Assembly (NCBI RefSeq): GCF_019649055.1
Contig: NW_026570233.1
Span: 620,001-684,000 of the forward strand
Direction of reading: 5' to 3'
Origin: Paramacrobiotus metropolitanus
Taxonomy: Eukaryota > Tardigrada > Eutardigrada > Parachela > Macrobiotidae
Length of the DNA stretch: 64,000 bases
Below the pieces are notes generated by a model. The model did no database searches and was not told where the DNA came from. It saw only the letters and a list, made by a program, of their open reading frames with translations. Shown in pieces: positions 1 to 10,383 of this stretch (positions are counted from its first letter, which is position 1; the number at the start of each line of letters is the position of its first letter). Made by a program: the position numbers and the translations under genes.

Positions 1-129
1 TACATTATTCAGAAGCTAGCGATTTTAGCAGCAAATAGTGCAAAGGCAGGAGGGTACCGTCGTATCGGTTACCGAAAAAAGACTTTACGGTAACCATAAG
101 CCTCGAGTACAAATGGACACTGCGCCTTT

Positions 130-665
130 TACCCTTTTAAGTAGGGTGGCGGTGACCGATGGACAAACACAACGCGAACTGCAAAGTATGTGTTGTGCTA
201 AGATAGGAATACAGAAATTAATGCTTACCATGAATTATCAACGAGATAAATATGTCATTCTTCTAAACGCCAGTAGGCAGCACAGCATTTTTATACGGCT
301 ACCGCGCCTCTGGACACCTTGTAAAGAGAGATGGTGACCAGCATACCGCATTTTACACGCGGCCCTAGCATATACGACCAGCCAGCATTTCTGTTTTTTG
401 ATAGTATTGTGACCGTGCATGTGTCCGTTTCACAGTATGTGGTGACCGTAAAAAATATGCATTAGATGGCGGTGGGTGACCGTGTATGTATGCAGTTTAA
501 TAGTAGGTATACCGCGCATATGTTCATCAGATGGCGGTGACCGACAGACACCACCGTTTGCACGGGCCTTGAGTATATACGGCCAGCGCGCATACGTGCA
601 TTTCACTTTAAATACGCCGCGCACACGTGCAATAGATGGCGGTGACCGACAGACACCACATTTTT
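130..665. repeat. Degenerate GGTGACC-containing repeats
   Basis: The core GATGGCGGTGACCGACAGACACCAC occurs at about 530 and 635 (spacing about 105 bp). Weaker versions lie near 140, 325, 441 and 465. Between the two best copies is a segment rich in CGCGC/ACGTGC. No credible gene is seen. The GGTGAC word resembles the inverse of the TCACC words at 2090-2200 and at 63.2 kb, so this may be an arm of an old foldback element; that link is inference. Confidence 0.5.
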
Positions 666-669
666 CATG

Positions 670-1236
670 AACACTGAACATAGAGGACCTTCGCTACGCT
701 TCGGTCGATTAACAAACCGTGTGCGAGTTTTGAATCGCCACTCACCAAATAGGTTGAATTCTTCGCACGTGCGTTGTCGCACGGACTCGCACCCACAATC
801 AATTGCCAGTTTACAAATTTAGGAAAATGATAAAGTAGTGCTGGACAGAATAGCGTTGTAATGTTACTAATCATCTACGGGACTTACTACGGTAGTGTAG
901 CGCAGCAGCGGTACTTGTCCTAATTGCTAACTAACTGAACCAATGCATAAAATATGTACAACTAATCGCGAAAGGTTCACCTCGCATGCATCATAAACGC
1001 ATAAATTGAGGCCATGGAGAAATGAACAAGATAGGTTCGATTCGCGTACATGCACGAACGCATAAATACATTAACCATAAATATAGATACACCTCGCTCA
1101 AGACAAGATGACGGGTTCCTTTTTCAAAATTCCTCAAGCGCACAGGTCATTGAATCAAACTTTATTTACCTTTTACATCTTTTACACTCAAGGTATTCAA
1201 GTTTTAGTCTTGTTACGAATCACGGAAATGTGAAAA
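670..1236. other. No gene seen
   Basis: Nothing convincing is seen in this stretch: only short open frames, and no recognisable repeat or RNA gene. Confidence 0.5.
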
Positions 1237-1860
1237 CTAGAACATGCCATCGAAAATGATAATATGGGAGCCTTCTTCTAACTTGGTATACACTGCATCA
1301 CCGCCCCGATAACCACCATTCCCATAACAAATAGCCCGGTTAGCGGTCAGGATTTCGGATGCCCGAAGGATATTCTCCGGGCCTCGCTTCACCAGGTCTT
1401 CGTCGTCAGGTGCCAAAATCCTGCAGACGGCTTCCGGTCCACGTATTCCGATCACTACTGCCGGATACCAGATATAAATGTCGTCCTTTCACGAAAACTT
1501 CCTCCTGATGCTTCAACTCCCACTGCCCAACGCGGATGACTGGGGATCGTCGGGGCTGCGTGGAGAAGCGTAGCGGAGGCTTCGCCATGGCATGCTTGTG
1601 AAGGTGAATATCCTTCCAGTCTGCTGGCAGCAGCACCGAATCCTGCACAAACGAAAGCAGTGTGAACCATAGAAAACAAACGTTTTGCCGGTGGAATTGT
1701 CAAAAAGGCAGCTAACTGCACGCCGCGGGTTACCTTCAAGAGACCATCAGCGAGTTGGGCGTCCGTCATCATTGGGAATCGGACCAGGAAGAACATGTCT
1801 CCTAGAGCCTGTCGCCGGTTCTGCGGTGTAGGTCCCAAATTGCCCCGAATGCAGAATGCC
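1237..1860 (-). pseudogene. BTB/BACK-type (BTBD-like) gene fragment
   Basis: On the minus strand an exon ending near 1734 encodes NRRQALGD followed by RFPMMTDAQLADGLLK, the pattern of the BACK region of BTBD1/2/3/6-type adaptors. A GTAACC donor after 1734 and a TTTGTGCAG acceptor before 1642 define an intron of about 90 nt. The next exon continues in phase with a tract containing KPPLRFSTQPRR. At about 1480 the frame breaks by one nucleotide, and the following 80 residues to the stop at 1237 are open only in another frame. The BTB domain and 5' end are missing. BTBD proteins are substrate adaptors for cullin-3 ubiquitin ligases. This copy looks truncated and frameshifted, so a relic is the best reading. 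Assignment rests on motif resemblance only. Confidence 0.45.
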
Positions 1861-2089
1861 GAAGCCCATCTATACTTGTAGGCACAGTGTACTGTAGTAA
1901 CATACATTTGCTATGTACAACTTCAACATGTACAACATGTATTGTACATACAACAGGTATGTATTGTACAACACTACAACTTCAGTACTGTAAGATAATA
2001 AACGAATAGATACTCGGTACTACAGTATTTTGCGTAATGCATGCAGCCAAGTTTGTTGCCACACAAACAAACCATTAATATTATTTAGG

Positions 2090-2205
2090 AAACGGCTATT
2101 CTCACCACCCTGACACCACCTTTAATTGGCTAACGTTTGGCTACTGTCAGTCTGTCACCACCTTTCAAAACGTTTTGGCCACTCGCACCACCTTTTTAAA
2201 ACATT
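2090..2205. repeat. TCACCACC repeat arm, related to the 63-kb foldback
   Basis: TTTAGGAAACGGCTATTCTCACCACCCTGACACCACCTTT and following copies of (G/T)TCACCACCTTT resemble the left arm of the foldback element at 63.16 kb (TTTAAGGAAATGGCTATTGTCACC, then CACCCCCTTTT). It is probably a diverged member or a single surviving arm. Confidence 0.45.
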
Positions 2206-3196
2206 TTTCACACCTACGCTCTTACTTCACTTCTTTCTGGCTTCTCCCGGCTCTTATTACATCCATAATTTAGGGTACTACGGAAATATCTGCGTAGACT
2301 TCACAGTCTGTAATCAACTGATTCGTTGATTCTTACTTCGTGTTACCTTTTAGATAAGCTTTTACATATATTGCCATACATAAAACCATTGTCAACATAG
2401 AAAGGCCAATTCCTGATGCAGAGAATAATGTTTACGCGTCTCTTCACGCTCCACAGTTTCTTTGTTATTGTTCGAAATCACATTAAATTTTGTGTGTTGA
2501 CTATACCATGCGATTGTTAAACGCGCAGGTGGAAGTATTCAACCGTACCTACAGATGCACTATTTTTCTAGTTATGAGTGCTTTTTTAGTACGTAATTTT
2601 ATTTCGGTTACGCTCGTTTTGATTACGGTAATTGACATACTACTCTACAATATGATGCCATAGTTCGCATTTAGCACTGAAGCCATTCGAGAAAATCAAT
2701 ATTACATTTTATTCGGATATTAATTATTTAATCACAATGACATAAAAAAACTAGCGAGGCAGTTTAACTACAAAAACGCCATTGAGGGTATTTTATGATT
2801 ATAGTCGCCCCGCCTTTTTTTCTGTCAGCTTAAAACTGTGAATTTTAATCAGCTACCCGAGTAAGCAAATGGAATGACTTCCTCGTTAACCATGAGATTA
2901 TCACAAAAATAAAAAATTAACAAAATGTGTAGTCGACGGACAACGGTGCATAGGGATGCCGGCAATAGCGCTAAGAAATTATCGTTTATTGCCAAAAATC
3001 GTTACTTGTCAATTTGTCATAAGTTATAAGGATGACCTCATGCGGCTAATCATGTGCGTGTATCTTATCATATTCACCTGCTCGATAGGGATAAGGTTCT
3101 ACCGTATCGACGGTATTGGTCAGTACTCAGTAGTGCCTGCCATGCAATAGCGTTTTATGGCTTTACAACCTTGCATTGCAGCACAAAATACGAGCT
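2206..3196. other. AT-rich stretch without a recognisable gene
   Basis: Only short open frames are present (for example 64 codons at 2956-3150) with no family resemblance. This is the left flank of the giant retrotransposon. Confidence 0.5.
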
Positions 3197-3200
3197 CTGG
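3197..3200. repeat. Target-site duplication, left copy (CTGG)
   Basis: CTGG immediately precedes the TG of the left LTR and recurs at 29883-29886 directly after the CA of the right LTR. A 4-bp duplication is within the usual 4-6 bp of LTR-retrotransposon integrases. Confidence 0.8.
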
Positions 3201-3807
3201 TGTCGTATTGCTCGATCCTGCTATTGACAGTCAGTTCGGTACGGTATATCCGGTGGATGCCCTGTACGAAACGGATTGTAGATCTGCTCCCTGCCTTAAT
3301 GCCCAGTCGGTAGAACAACTCTTAAATCATCTGTTACAGTAAATCGGACGGAAATGGATAATTCTGGAACACGTAGAATCAGGAATCCCTAAGCAATTGT
3401 GCTGAATACTCCTAACTTCCGGTCGATACACATGAGGGTCCACGAAGCACGAGCATACCGTGATTACCACGCTCGATCTAATAATCCGTATTTAATTATG
3501 AACGTCGATAACACAGAAAATGCTTTACTCCGCTAACACACAATCATATGCACAACGCAGGAAGTTAAAAGCAAGTAGTCTCAAAGTCTGAAATCCAAGA
3601 CTGATCCGAGACCGCTCGCAATATTAGGAATAACTCAAGCTTATATAGACTAGAAATGCTGTACATCAGAATACATCGCTAAGCCATAACGAGTAACGAA
3701 TCACAGACTAGATGGAACGATAACCACTTCCGGTTGTACTTGCAGGTAAAGGCGGACAGTCAGTGGATGCACGGTGGAATCCCTCGTACGTACTCCTCCA
3801 CACGTCA
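3201..3807 (-). repeat. 3' LTR of the giant element
   Basis: Direct repeat of 29282-29882, starting TGTCGTATTG and ending CACACGTCA. It carries a 7-bp insertion (near 3475) and lacks one G relative to the other LTR. It lies at the 3' end of the minus-strand element. Confidence 0.92.
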
Positions 3808-3818
3808 CCCCCACAAAC
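3808..3818 (-). promoter_or_regulatory. Polypurine tract (plus-strand primer)
   Basis: On the minus strand GTTTGTGGGGG directly abuts the LTR start TGACGTGTGG. This is the expected place and composition for the RNase-H-resistant primer of second-strand synthesis. Confidence 0.75.
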
Positions 3819-4329
3819 GATTTTTTGCTCCCGCAAACATAAACTAATCCATCCAGTCCATCCCGTGTGATTGTGTAGCACTCCATCCCGATCCATCTCT
3901 CGCACTCCGACACAATCCACGCATGTCCATCCGATGCCCAATGACTGTACGCCTGATCCGTAGTGTAATGTTAGAGTAGGATTCTAGCGGCGATGGCATC
4001 CGGAAGTCCATGGGATTGGCGGGGCGGAGATCCAGGATCCAAGGAGGCTGAAATCTACTACTAACTACTACTGTGCCGTCTATTTCTGATGTTGTTTGGT
4101 GATAAGCTGTTAGGCACACGGCTTTATTACGCACGTCTTAGAATGTATAAAATTTAAATTGTGCTGCTGGGTAAAAGATAAATAAAGACTGAACGACAAC
4201 TTCCACTGAAGTTTTAATGAATATACGCACGTCTGTAATTCTCCACACTTTACTATCAATAAAAACTAGAACTTGTACTAGAACTGGTAAAACACAAGAA
4301 TCATCACGAGAAATGAGAATAACAACGAT
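3819..4329 (-). other. 3' untranslated stretch of the giant element
   Basis: It lies between the last accessory ORF and the polypurine tract. A 96-codon minus-strand frame (3844-4134) has no family resemblance and partly reads low-complexity sequence; I do not call it a gene. Confidence 0.4.
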
Positions 4330-4896
4330 TTACTCCTTACGTGGATAGTTATGCAGACTAATGATGGAAACGTATTCAGACTGCGTATCTTCTTTCTGCT
4401 CATCAACATCCATCAGAATCAGTTGCCGAAACGGAATCTCCTCTGACGGCGCACGCACAATCAGCTCCGCCACTGGCTCAACAGGTTCTTGTTCTTCTGG
4501 TGGTGCGGATGGCTCCTTCTCAGTGACAAATAGACCATCCTCCCACTTCTTATAACCATCAACATCAAACGTATCAGGAGCAGACCACGGCTCCTCGGAA
4601 TTCTGCTTAACCAATCTGCCCGACGAATTAATCTTCAACTGCGCAGTGCGAACCCAGCGCTGCTTATCCTGCTCATCCTGGAACACATCAAGGACCACGC
4701 CAACTTGTTCTTCCAAGTGTCCTTCGCGAATCCACTCGTCATTCTGTCGGCGAACTTCGTCCATGTCTTCCATCGCTTCGACATACACCATGATCGCAGC
4801 TAACATCTGCTCACATTCCGCCTTAGCTCTATCATACGCTTCTAATGCTTCTTGTCCAAGACGTCTCGCTCGACCAGTAACAATTTGTCGTGGCAT
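4330..4896 (-). CDS. Accessory ORF11 of the giant element, 188 aa, unknown
   Basis: Starts at the ATG at 4896 (MPRQIVTG); a GTG two codons upstream is unlikely in an animal. The protein is acidic. Residues about 10-60 are predicted helical (EALEAYDRAKAECEQ, then VEAMEDMDEVRR), followed by an E/P-rich segment (EPSAPPEEQEPVEPVAE). No known domain is recognised and no signal peptide or membrane segment is visible. It is the last gene before the 3' LTR, separated from ORF10 by about 370 nt of AT-rich spacer. An intact frame in a young element suggests use, but the function is unknown. Confidence 0.6.
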   Translation of the reverse strand: MPRQIVTGRARRLGQEALEAYDRAKAECEQMLAAIMVYVEAMEDMDEVRRQNDEWIREGHLEEQVGVVLDVFQDEQDKQRWVRTAQLKINSSGRLVKQNSEEPWSAPDTFDVDGYKKWEDGLFVTEKEPSAPPEEQEPVEPVAELIVRAPSEEIPFRQLILMDVDEQKEDTQSEYVSIISLHNYPRKE

Positions 4897-5263
4897 GATC
4901 ACCAGATAATACGGACGGAATCAAAATATGGGGAACTTCAAAAACTGAACGTTTGCTGTGTGCTGAGAACTGTAAATTTGAATTTCGAAACCGTAAGTCT
5001 CAATACACACTGCGTGCGTACAATAATACCAAACTGCCATACGGCGGGTGTGTATACCGGAAATGCCGTAATTCTGATTTAATTTTATTCTAACACCTAA
5101 TTATTCTAATTTTAATTCGAATACTCCGACATAACCAATGTCTTCCAGCTTTCTCAAATAATTCCAATCCGTTCATTAAAATCAAACTAAGGCACCGTAA
5201 ACATTTCAGATTTAAGTGGTATTTGCCAACGCGAAAACACTAACACCTCCAGATTAAACTAAA

Positions 5264-5890
5264 TCAATCAGTAAATGGCTCTACATCAATATAGAATTTT
5301 CGGGGCTTGTTCTCTGAGCTGCTGCTAGACTGAGATCCTCCGGTGTTCGCTTCTTTCAACGGAGATAATTTCTGCTGATGGAATACAGGATAGCCCTGCT
5401 TCACGATCGGTGGCGCAGAATGCGGTTCCACATGCTCGTCGTGCACTTTGCGCTTAAATCCTGTAGCTTCGCCATTACCAAACAACAACGGTGCGATTTT
5501 CGTCCAACGCTGCACGCTGAAGTTCTGGCGGATAAACGCTTTTGAAGCCAGGCGCTCCTTTGGTTGCACAGTATCAACAAGATCCAAAGCTCTATTCATT
5601 AGCTGCGCAGCGCGAATCATCTGGTGGTTCGGTTCTTCCGGTTGGGTATATGTGTATCCCAGTTCGGGCGCTGAGAACACTGACGAGACAGACAGTGTTC
5701 GAGTCGAAGATGCTGGCGACGATGGTGGCAAACTAAACTGTGTGGAAGCCAAGGATCCACGGCGCTGTGCATATCCGACCACAGGAATCTTATTCACGGA
5801 TTCCAACGATATCGCTGCACGTATACGCTTCTCATCCGTCTCAGCCGTATACCGTTGAAAGAACGAAACCGATCGCTTGCGTTCTGCCAT
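5264..5890 (-). CDS. Accessory ORF10 of the giant element, 208 aa, unknown
   Basis: ATG at 5890. The N-terminus is basic (MAERKRSVSFFQR). A serine/threonine-rich low-complexity region spans about 45-75, a helical segment with NHQMIRAAQLMNRALDLVD lies at about 90-110, and a segment SVQRWTKIAPLLFG follows. The C-terminus is again Ser-rich (SSSSSENKPRKF). No domain is recognised. The composition (basic ends, disordered linkers, one short helical core) resembles an RNA- or DNA-associated structural protein, which is only a guess. It is flanked by AT-rich spacers of 370 and 620 nt. Confidence 0.6.
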   Translation of the reverse strand: MAERKRSVSFFQRYTAETDEKRIRAAISLESVNKIPVVGYAQRRGSLASTQFSLPPSSPASSTRTLSVSSVFSAPELGYTYTQPEEPNHQMIRAAQLMNRALDLVDTVQPKERLASKAFIRQNFSVQRWTKIAPLLFGNGEATGFKRKVHDEHVEPHSAPPIVKQGYPVFHQQKLSPLKEANTGGSQSSSSSENKPRKFYIDVEPFTD

Positions 5891-6511
5891 GTCGCAATAT
5901 TAATGTAATGCAGTTAAACAAATATAATTATACCGTGCTCTGCGCACCACGACTACAATCACCAAAAAAGGAAGAGTTCACAAATTTCAGGTAGACGACA
6001 GTACTGTAAGTGAAATTCTTGGTCTTTGCAAGTACTGTGCTCTGCCGTAAGCCGAATCTGTACAATGCGAACGTAACTGGCATTGTGTGGTAGTCGTGCT
6101 ATGCACGGACTTTATTTCCGGTTTACTTCATATTTCCGTAACTGATTTCCTATATTTACAACAAGCGAGAGACCACACGACCTTTTCTGAATTTTATTGA
6201 TTTTTTTGGATTTTACTTTTCATTACTTTAGGGTCCCTGAGGTAGGCTGTACGTGGTTAATCCTTTACCGGGACGACGGTCTGACCCGGATTTTCGTTTA
6301 CACAGATAACACACAACGACAAATTACACATGGCTCTGTGCAACATGAACTGCAACTGGCCCATTTACACTAGTAAGAGGAAACAAAAAGGCAAAAAAAA
6401 AAATAATAAAGATCAAATCACAGTAATGCAACAAGTCAACAAGATCAGATCAACAGTAAAGATTCAAATGCGCATCAGGTCACAACAATAAAAGTACAAG
6501 GACACTGAAGG
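5891..6511. other. Spacer between accessory ORFs 9 and 10
   Basis: AT-rich and without a gene. It may hold the promoter or splice acceptor for ORF10, but I see no defined signal. Confidence 0.4.
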
Positions 6512-7312
6512 TTACTTGCCAGCAGAGGGCGCCAATGAAAATAATCCGGTTTGGCCAGAATTACTGGAAGCTGCGTCCAAACGCTTACTCACTTCCGCGG
6601 CCATCAAACGACGCTTTTCCATCTCTGACTCACGCAAACTCTTCTGAAGAATGTCCTGGTCTGCGACGAAATTCGGCACGAAATCATGGCTTGGCTTGCC
6701 CACACGGTCACGCGATGCGGAGCGATCACGCACAGGAGCACTCGCTGGTACGACAAACGATTCTATGCCAGGTGGCAAACCCGGATACTGCACTGGTTGC
6801 ACAGGCTGCGCACTCACAACTGGAACAACGACTGGCGCAGGCGCTACAACAGAATTCACAGGCGCAACAGAGTTCACGATTGCAACCGAACCTGGTAGAT
6901 GCTGATCAGCATTAGGAGCAACGGGGACAGTCGCGACCACAGGTCCGTGATGCTGGTTTTCAGGCGGTGGAATCGACTTCGCAAGGTCCTGGGCATCGAT
7001 CTCCATAGGGAGGCCGGGATGCGCCACGCGGACAATTGGATCGTTAGGTCCAGCAGGAGCCTCAACAGGCATCTGTTGCCCCAGGGGTCTGCTTCCACGC
7101 TGCCAAGCAGGTGCGTCACGACGGAGATTTTCGCCTCTGTACACTCGCACATGGTTAGGGCGACGCGCGCGAAATCCGCCACGGAAACCGCCACGGTGGC
7201 TCCCTCCACGAAATCCGTATCCATACTGCTGTTGCTGCTGATTTAACTGTGATGTTTGAAAAACTGCGTCCACCAGCTTTTCAAAAGCTCGATTCGGATC
7301 AATGGGCGGCAT
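6512..7312 (-). CDS. Accessory ORF9, RGG-box protein, 266 aa
   Basis: Starts at ATG 7312 (MPPIDPNRAFEKLVD). After a short helix and a Gln run (QLNQQQQQYGYG) comes an RGG box at about 35-55 (FRGGSHRGGFRGGFRARR), typical of RNA-binding, liquid-like proteins. A long Pro/Val/Ala-rich disordered stretch (about 80-190) follows, then a Ser/Arg motif (RDRSASRDR) and a C-terminal helix (SEMEKRRLMAAEVSKRLD). The RGG box is direct evidence for a nucleic-acid-binding tendency; a role as RNA chaperone or packaging factor for the 26.7-kb genomic RNA is inference. The reverse strand is also open over much of this gene because of its base composition; those frames are shadows. Confidence 0.65.
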   Translation of the reverse strand: MPPIDPNRAFEKLVDAVFQTSQLNQQQQQYGYGFRGGSHRGGFRGGFRARRPNHVRVYRGENLRRDAPAWQRGSRPLGQQMPVEAPAGPNDPIVRVAHPGLPMEIDAQDLAKSIPPPENQHHGPVVATVPVAPNADQHLPGSVAIVNSVAPVNSVVAPAPVVVPVVSAQPVQPVQYPGLPPGIESFVVPASAPVRDRSASRDRVGKPSHDFVPNFVADQDILQKSLRESEMEKRRLMAAEVSKRLDAASSNSGQTGLFSLAPSAGK

Positions 7313-7851
7313 TACATCACACACGGCACAAACGTGACCTTAGACACAAAAACAAGAAAAAGTGTACAATTTACACGGCAGAATTATAACGATATGCCGG
7401 TACGGCACAACAACGTAAAAAGTGCAAGGAGAAAATGAAAAATGCACTGAAAATTTTACCGCACATGGCATGCTTATATACCTGCCGAATTCTGAATTTG
7501 CATTACGCCGGTAACTGCGGAAACTTCCCGAACAGTTCGACCAATCAGAGCGCGTCTCTAAAGCTCTTTTAATTCCCAAAATCGGTTACGTCACGAGCGA
7601 CTACATTTTACTTCCGCATGATAAACTATTAGACCAGGCACGCGACTAACAAAAGATCAACGATCGGCAACTACAAGATAAAATTCTACCAAAAATAAAA
7701 TTATTAAACTCTGCGCAGATCCAAAAGACGGCGAGACTGTGAACAACACGGCAGTTCTAAAAATAATAAGAACTCCGCAACTGAATAAAATATGCGCATA
7801 ATGGACAACAACAGCTACCTTGTACGAAAAATAATAACAACTGAGCCCACA
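7313..7851. other. Spacer between accessory ORFs 8 and 9
   Basis: AT-rich with no gene; the sequence just upstream of ORF9 is A-rich. No defined promoter motif is recognised. Confidence 0.4.
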
Positions 7852-8284
7852 TTAAACTTTAATAAAAATTGACGGCACAAAAGGATTCAAAGGAAAAATC
7901 CCCTTGTTGTCAACAATTGAGCTCGGCGCCGGCGTCGGCTGTCCAACTTCCAGTTCAGCAGAGTTAGGTTCTTCCACTGGTGGGGCCATGTTAACGACTG
8001 CTGGCTGCACCAAAACAACTTCATCTGGCACAGGCACTGAAACATGCACAGCTTCGACGGCAACCAATTCCTGTTGCACAGCGGCAGCGATAGGCTGTTG
8101 GATACTTCCATCTGCATTGTCATCATGCTGCTCCGTTTCCAATTTTTCCAGCTCTTCCATGTCAAAATCTGGCAGCTCATCATTGTCTGGCTGCGCCGCA
8201 TCCACGATTGCCACTAAATCCGCGATATCCGCTTCGTCGATCGCGATCTCAGCCGCTGAAGGCTTCGAAATTACTCCAGTGAAT
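7852..8284 (-). CDS. Accessory ORF8, acidic, probably a frameshift extension of ORF7
   Basis: This frame is open from about 8284 to 7852 but has no ATG near its start. It overlaps the last 12 codons of ORF7 in the +1 frame. The product begins VISKPSAAEIAIDEADIADL and continues with an acidic helix (DFDMEELEKLETEQ) and a Val/Pro-rich tail with MAPPVEEP. It is most simply read as a C-terminal extension of ORF7, made by +1 frameshifting at GGC TGA G (8254-8248), or as one gene broken by a single-base indel. No known domain is seen. Confidence 0.5.
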
Positions 8285-9097
8285 TAATGACTCTTCAAAT
8301 TCCATCAATTCATTTTCAGTTTCAGTGCCCGGTTCATGTTCATCATCGTCAATTTCTACTGGCTTGACAACATTGATGGTGGCTGTTTCCGGCTGATACA
8401 AACTCAGTGCAGAAGTCGTTGGCTGATGTTCATTGCCGTCTTCCGCCTCCATTTCATCATACTTGCGTTTCATGCTACCGATTAGATTGAAACGAACTTT
8501 GCGCTGAGCATGGGCACGCTGCAGTCGCTCCCATTCGGCGCGAGTCTCCAAACTCGTGTCTGAAGTATCCGACGAGCCCGTCGTGCCACTGGTATCGGCA
8601 TCCGTAGTCTCTTCCGCGTCGGACTTCTCTACATCGGCTTCGGCGCCCGAATCTTCAGCACTTCCGGTCTCATTCTCTGCTGCAGATTCTACGGCTTTCT
8701 CCCTGTCAGCGGCCGCATCCGCGTGTTTCTTCTCCAAATCTTTCAAAACAACAACAAAATCCGGATTTAAGTAGATATATTGTCGCCGTAATTCATAAGC
8801 AATTTCGATAGGAAGTTTAGTAGTAAAATTCCATAAGTCGTAACGATGCATAAGCTTTTCACCAGCAAACAAGAATTTGGACAACCAGAGGCGATGATAA
8901 TTCTCACCATCTTTGGTCACCGACGAGTGGTACGCCTCCGTGATGGCCATTTCGTCCGTCTGTTTTGCTACTGCCAAGTCCGGGAACTTCTGGACCACGG
9001 TATCGACCGACGAAGGTTCCGTGTCCGTATCTTGTCGGCCAATGCCAACAGCGTTTAAAACAGGATTGCGGCTACGCACAACTGGTCGTTCAGGCAC
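8249..9097 (-). CDS. Accessory ORF7 of the giant element, about 280 aa, unknown
   Basis: The frame is open from about 9168, but the first ATG is at 8950 (MAITEAYHSS). Upstream codons read naturally (PERPVVRSRNPVL), so a spliced leader or a non-AUG start is possible; TTTAAG at about 9170 could be an acceptor. The central part (YDLWNFTTKLPIEIAYELRR) looks folded. It is followed by a helix (KDLEKKHADAAADREKAVE), a long Asp/Glu/Ser/Thr-rich disordered stretch, a basic patch (MKRKYDE) and an acidic end. No domain is recognised. It runs into ORF8 in the +1 frame. About 100 bp upstream (9195-9221) is a copy of the element's own PBS/LTR junction. Confidence 0.6.
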   Translation of the reverse strand: MPERPVVRSRNPVLNAVGIGRQDTDTEPSSVDTVVQKFPDLAVAKQTDEMAITEAYHSSVTKDGENYHRLWLSKFLFAGEKLMHRYDLWNFTTKLPIEIAYELRRQYIYLNPDFVVVLKDLEKKHADAAADREKAVESAAENETGSAEDSGAEADVEKSDAEETTDADTSGTTGSSDTSDTSLETRAEWERLQRAHAQRKVRFNLIGSMKRKYDEMEAEDGNEHQPTTSALSLYQPETATINVVKPVEIDDDEHEPGTETENELMEFEESLIHWSNFEAFSG

Positions 9098-9194
9098 ACC
9101 AGTACGTCGTGCAAACCCAGGACGGATCGGGCGCGGTAGTGGTTTCGCTACAGAACCAATGCGCTATCTTAAACACTTAAATATTCTAGCTTTA

Positions 9195-9221
9195 AAGACA
9201 CCCGAGGTATGCCATGTCGTA
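9195..9221 (-). repeat. Internal copy of the PBS/U5 junction
   Basis: AAGACACCCGAGGTAT and GCCATGTCGTA read in series resemble the true 5' junction GAGACACCCGGTGGGCG and CCATGTCGTA at 29262-29288 with few mismatches. It lies just upstream of ORF7. Confidence 0.5.
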
Positions 9222-9312
9222 AAATAAAATAAAATCGTAAAATAACTAAGATTTTAATGTTGCAAACCAGAGAATATGGAACGCGTAACTACCGGATAAT
9301 TTTAATCTGATC

Positions 9313-9819
9313 TTAAAAGATTCTACCTGCAGCCTCGCCTTCCGAGTCGCTTGTCTCAGAAAAGTGTACTTCTCCCACCAGACGAATACGCGGGTTGATC
9401 TTGGCAGGCGGCGTACTGCTGTTAGAACTGGATGAAGACGGCTGCTTATTACGCCAGTACGTCTGTTCCGGTGTGGCGGTAAAAGATCCGCGCCGTGCAT
9501 TTCCACGAACCACAGCCTGACGCTCTCCAGCGGCCGATGTGGACGGCTGACAGTCAGCTGCATTGGCTGCTACAGTATCCCGTGGACCGAAAGATGTCGG
9601 ATTCGCATGCGATCGGGTAACGCGTCCTGACTGGAGATCTGCGGAAGATCCCGGTCTATATCCAAACGGATGCTCAGTGCGCAAATGAATACCTAGAGCA
9701 CGCTGCTCTCTCGTCGGGACAATAACTGCTGGCGGAGTAGGAGCAGGTGGTCGCTCCGGAAATTCGGGCGAGTTCTCGCGAGACATTGCGAAACGAAGAG
9801 AAATGGGCAGAGATCCCAT
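9313..9819 (-). CDS. Accessory ORF6 of the giant element, about 168 aa, unknown
   Basis: Two candidate ATGs: 9819 (MGSLPISLRF) and 9786 (MSRENSPEFPERPP). The protein is mostly disordered and rich in Pro, Ser, Arg and Thr (PERPPAPTPPAV; SSSSSNSSTPPAK), with an acidic end (SETSDSEGEAAG) preceded by IRLVGEVHFSE. No domain, signal peptide or membrane span is recognised. A conserved structural or regulatory role is only inferred from the intact frame in a young element. Confidence 0.55.
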   Translation of the reverse strand: MGSLPISLRFAMSRENSPEFPERPPAPTPPAVIVPTREQRALGIHLRTEHPFGYRPGSSADLQSGRVTRSHANPTSFGPRDTVAANAADCQPSTSAAGERQAVVRGNARRGSFTATPEQTYWRNKQPSSSSSNSSTPPAKINPRIRLVGEVHFSETSDSEGEAAGRIF

Positions 9820-9837
9820 ATACAATATAAATTCCAA

Positions 9838-10383
9838 AGCTTAAAATACTAAAGTGGCGAACCCGAAAATTTTAACTTGTAAAATTTCGCCGGCCATGTG
9901 CTCGATAGTGCTGCACAAACCGTAAAGTCACGTAAACATCATTCAACAGCGGTTGCCTGACGACAGGCACAATTTCCGGTGCGTAAATACAGTACTAAAT
10001 TCACTTATTCCAAACTACTGGAACTCATCTCCGGTAGTTTTTATGGATAATAAAATTGTTTTTGGTCTAATTTATAATATTTTAGTGTTTTGAAGACGGG
10101 AAACTGTGAATTCACAGTTTCCAAAACGATTAAAAAGCGGGTACCCACATGGGCACATACAAGCTGGGATACACTCAGTTTCTGGCGGTAACTGCCTTTG
10201 ACGGGTGTTAAGCATACGACAGCATGCCGCACAGTAGTTCGCTGAATTACGAATTTTAACAGCTGAGTTCCGCGAGCTCTGCGTGCTGTACTCTCTTCAT
10301 TTCCCGTGTTGTCTATCTGTTATGTTCTGTTTGTTTCCGTTTCTTATTATTACTTATTTATTTATCCTATTTATATCAGCGCA
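9838..10383. other. Divergent spacer between sense ORF6 and the antisense gene
   Basis: About 550 bp separate minus-strand ORF6 from the plus-strand gene that starts near 10384, so this could be a bidirectional promoter. No motif is certain. Confidence 0.4.

Noticed and set aside
3844-4134. 96-codon minus-strand frame next to the 3' LTR
   Set aside because: No family resemblance; occupies the expected 3' untranslated region.
6535-7246. Several plus-strand frames of 70-126 codons
   Set aside because: They run opposite to accessory ORF9 and arise from its Gly/Arg/Pro-rich composition.
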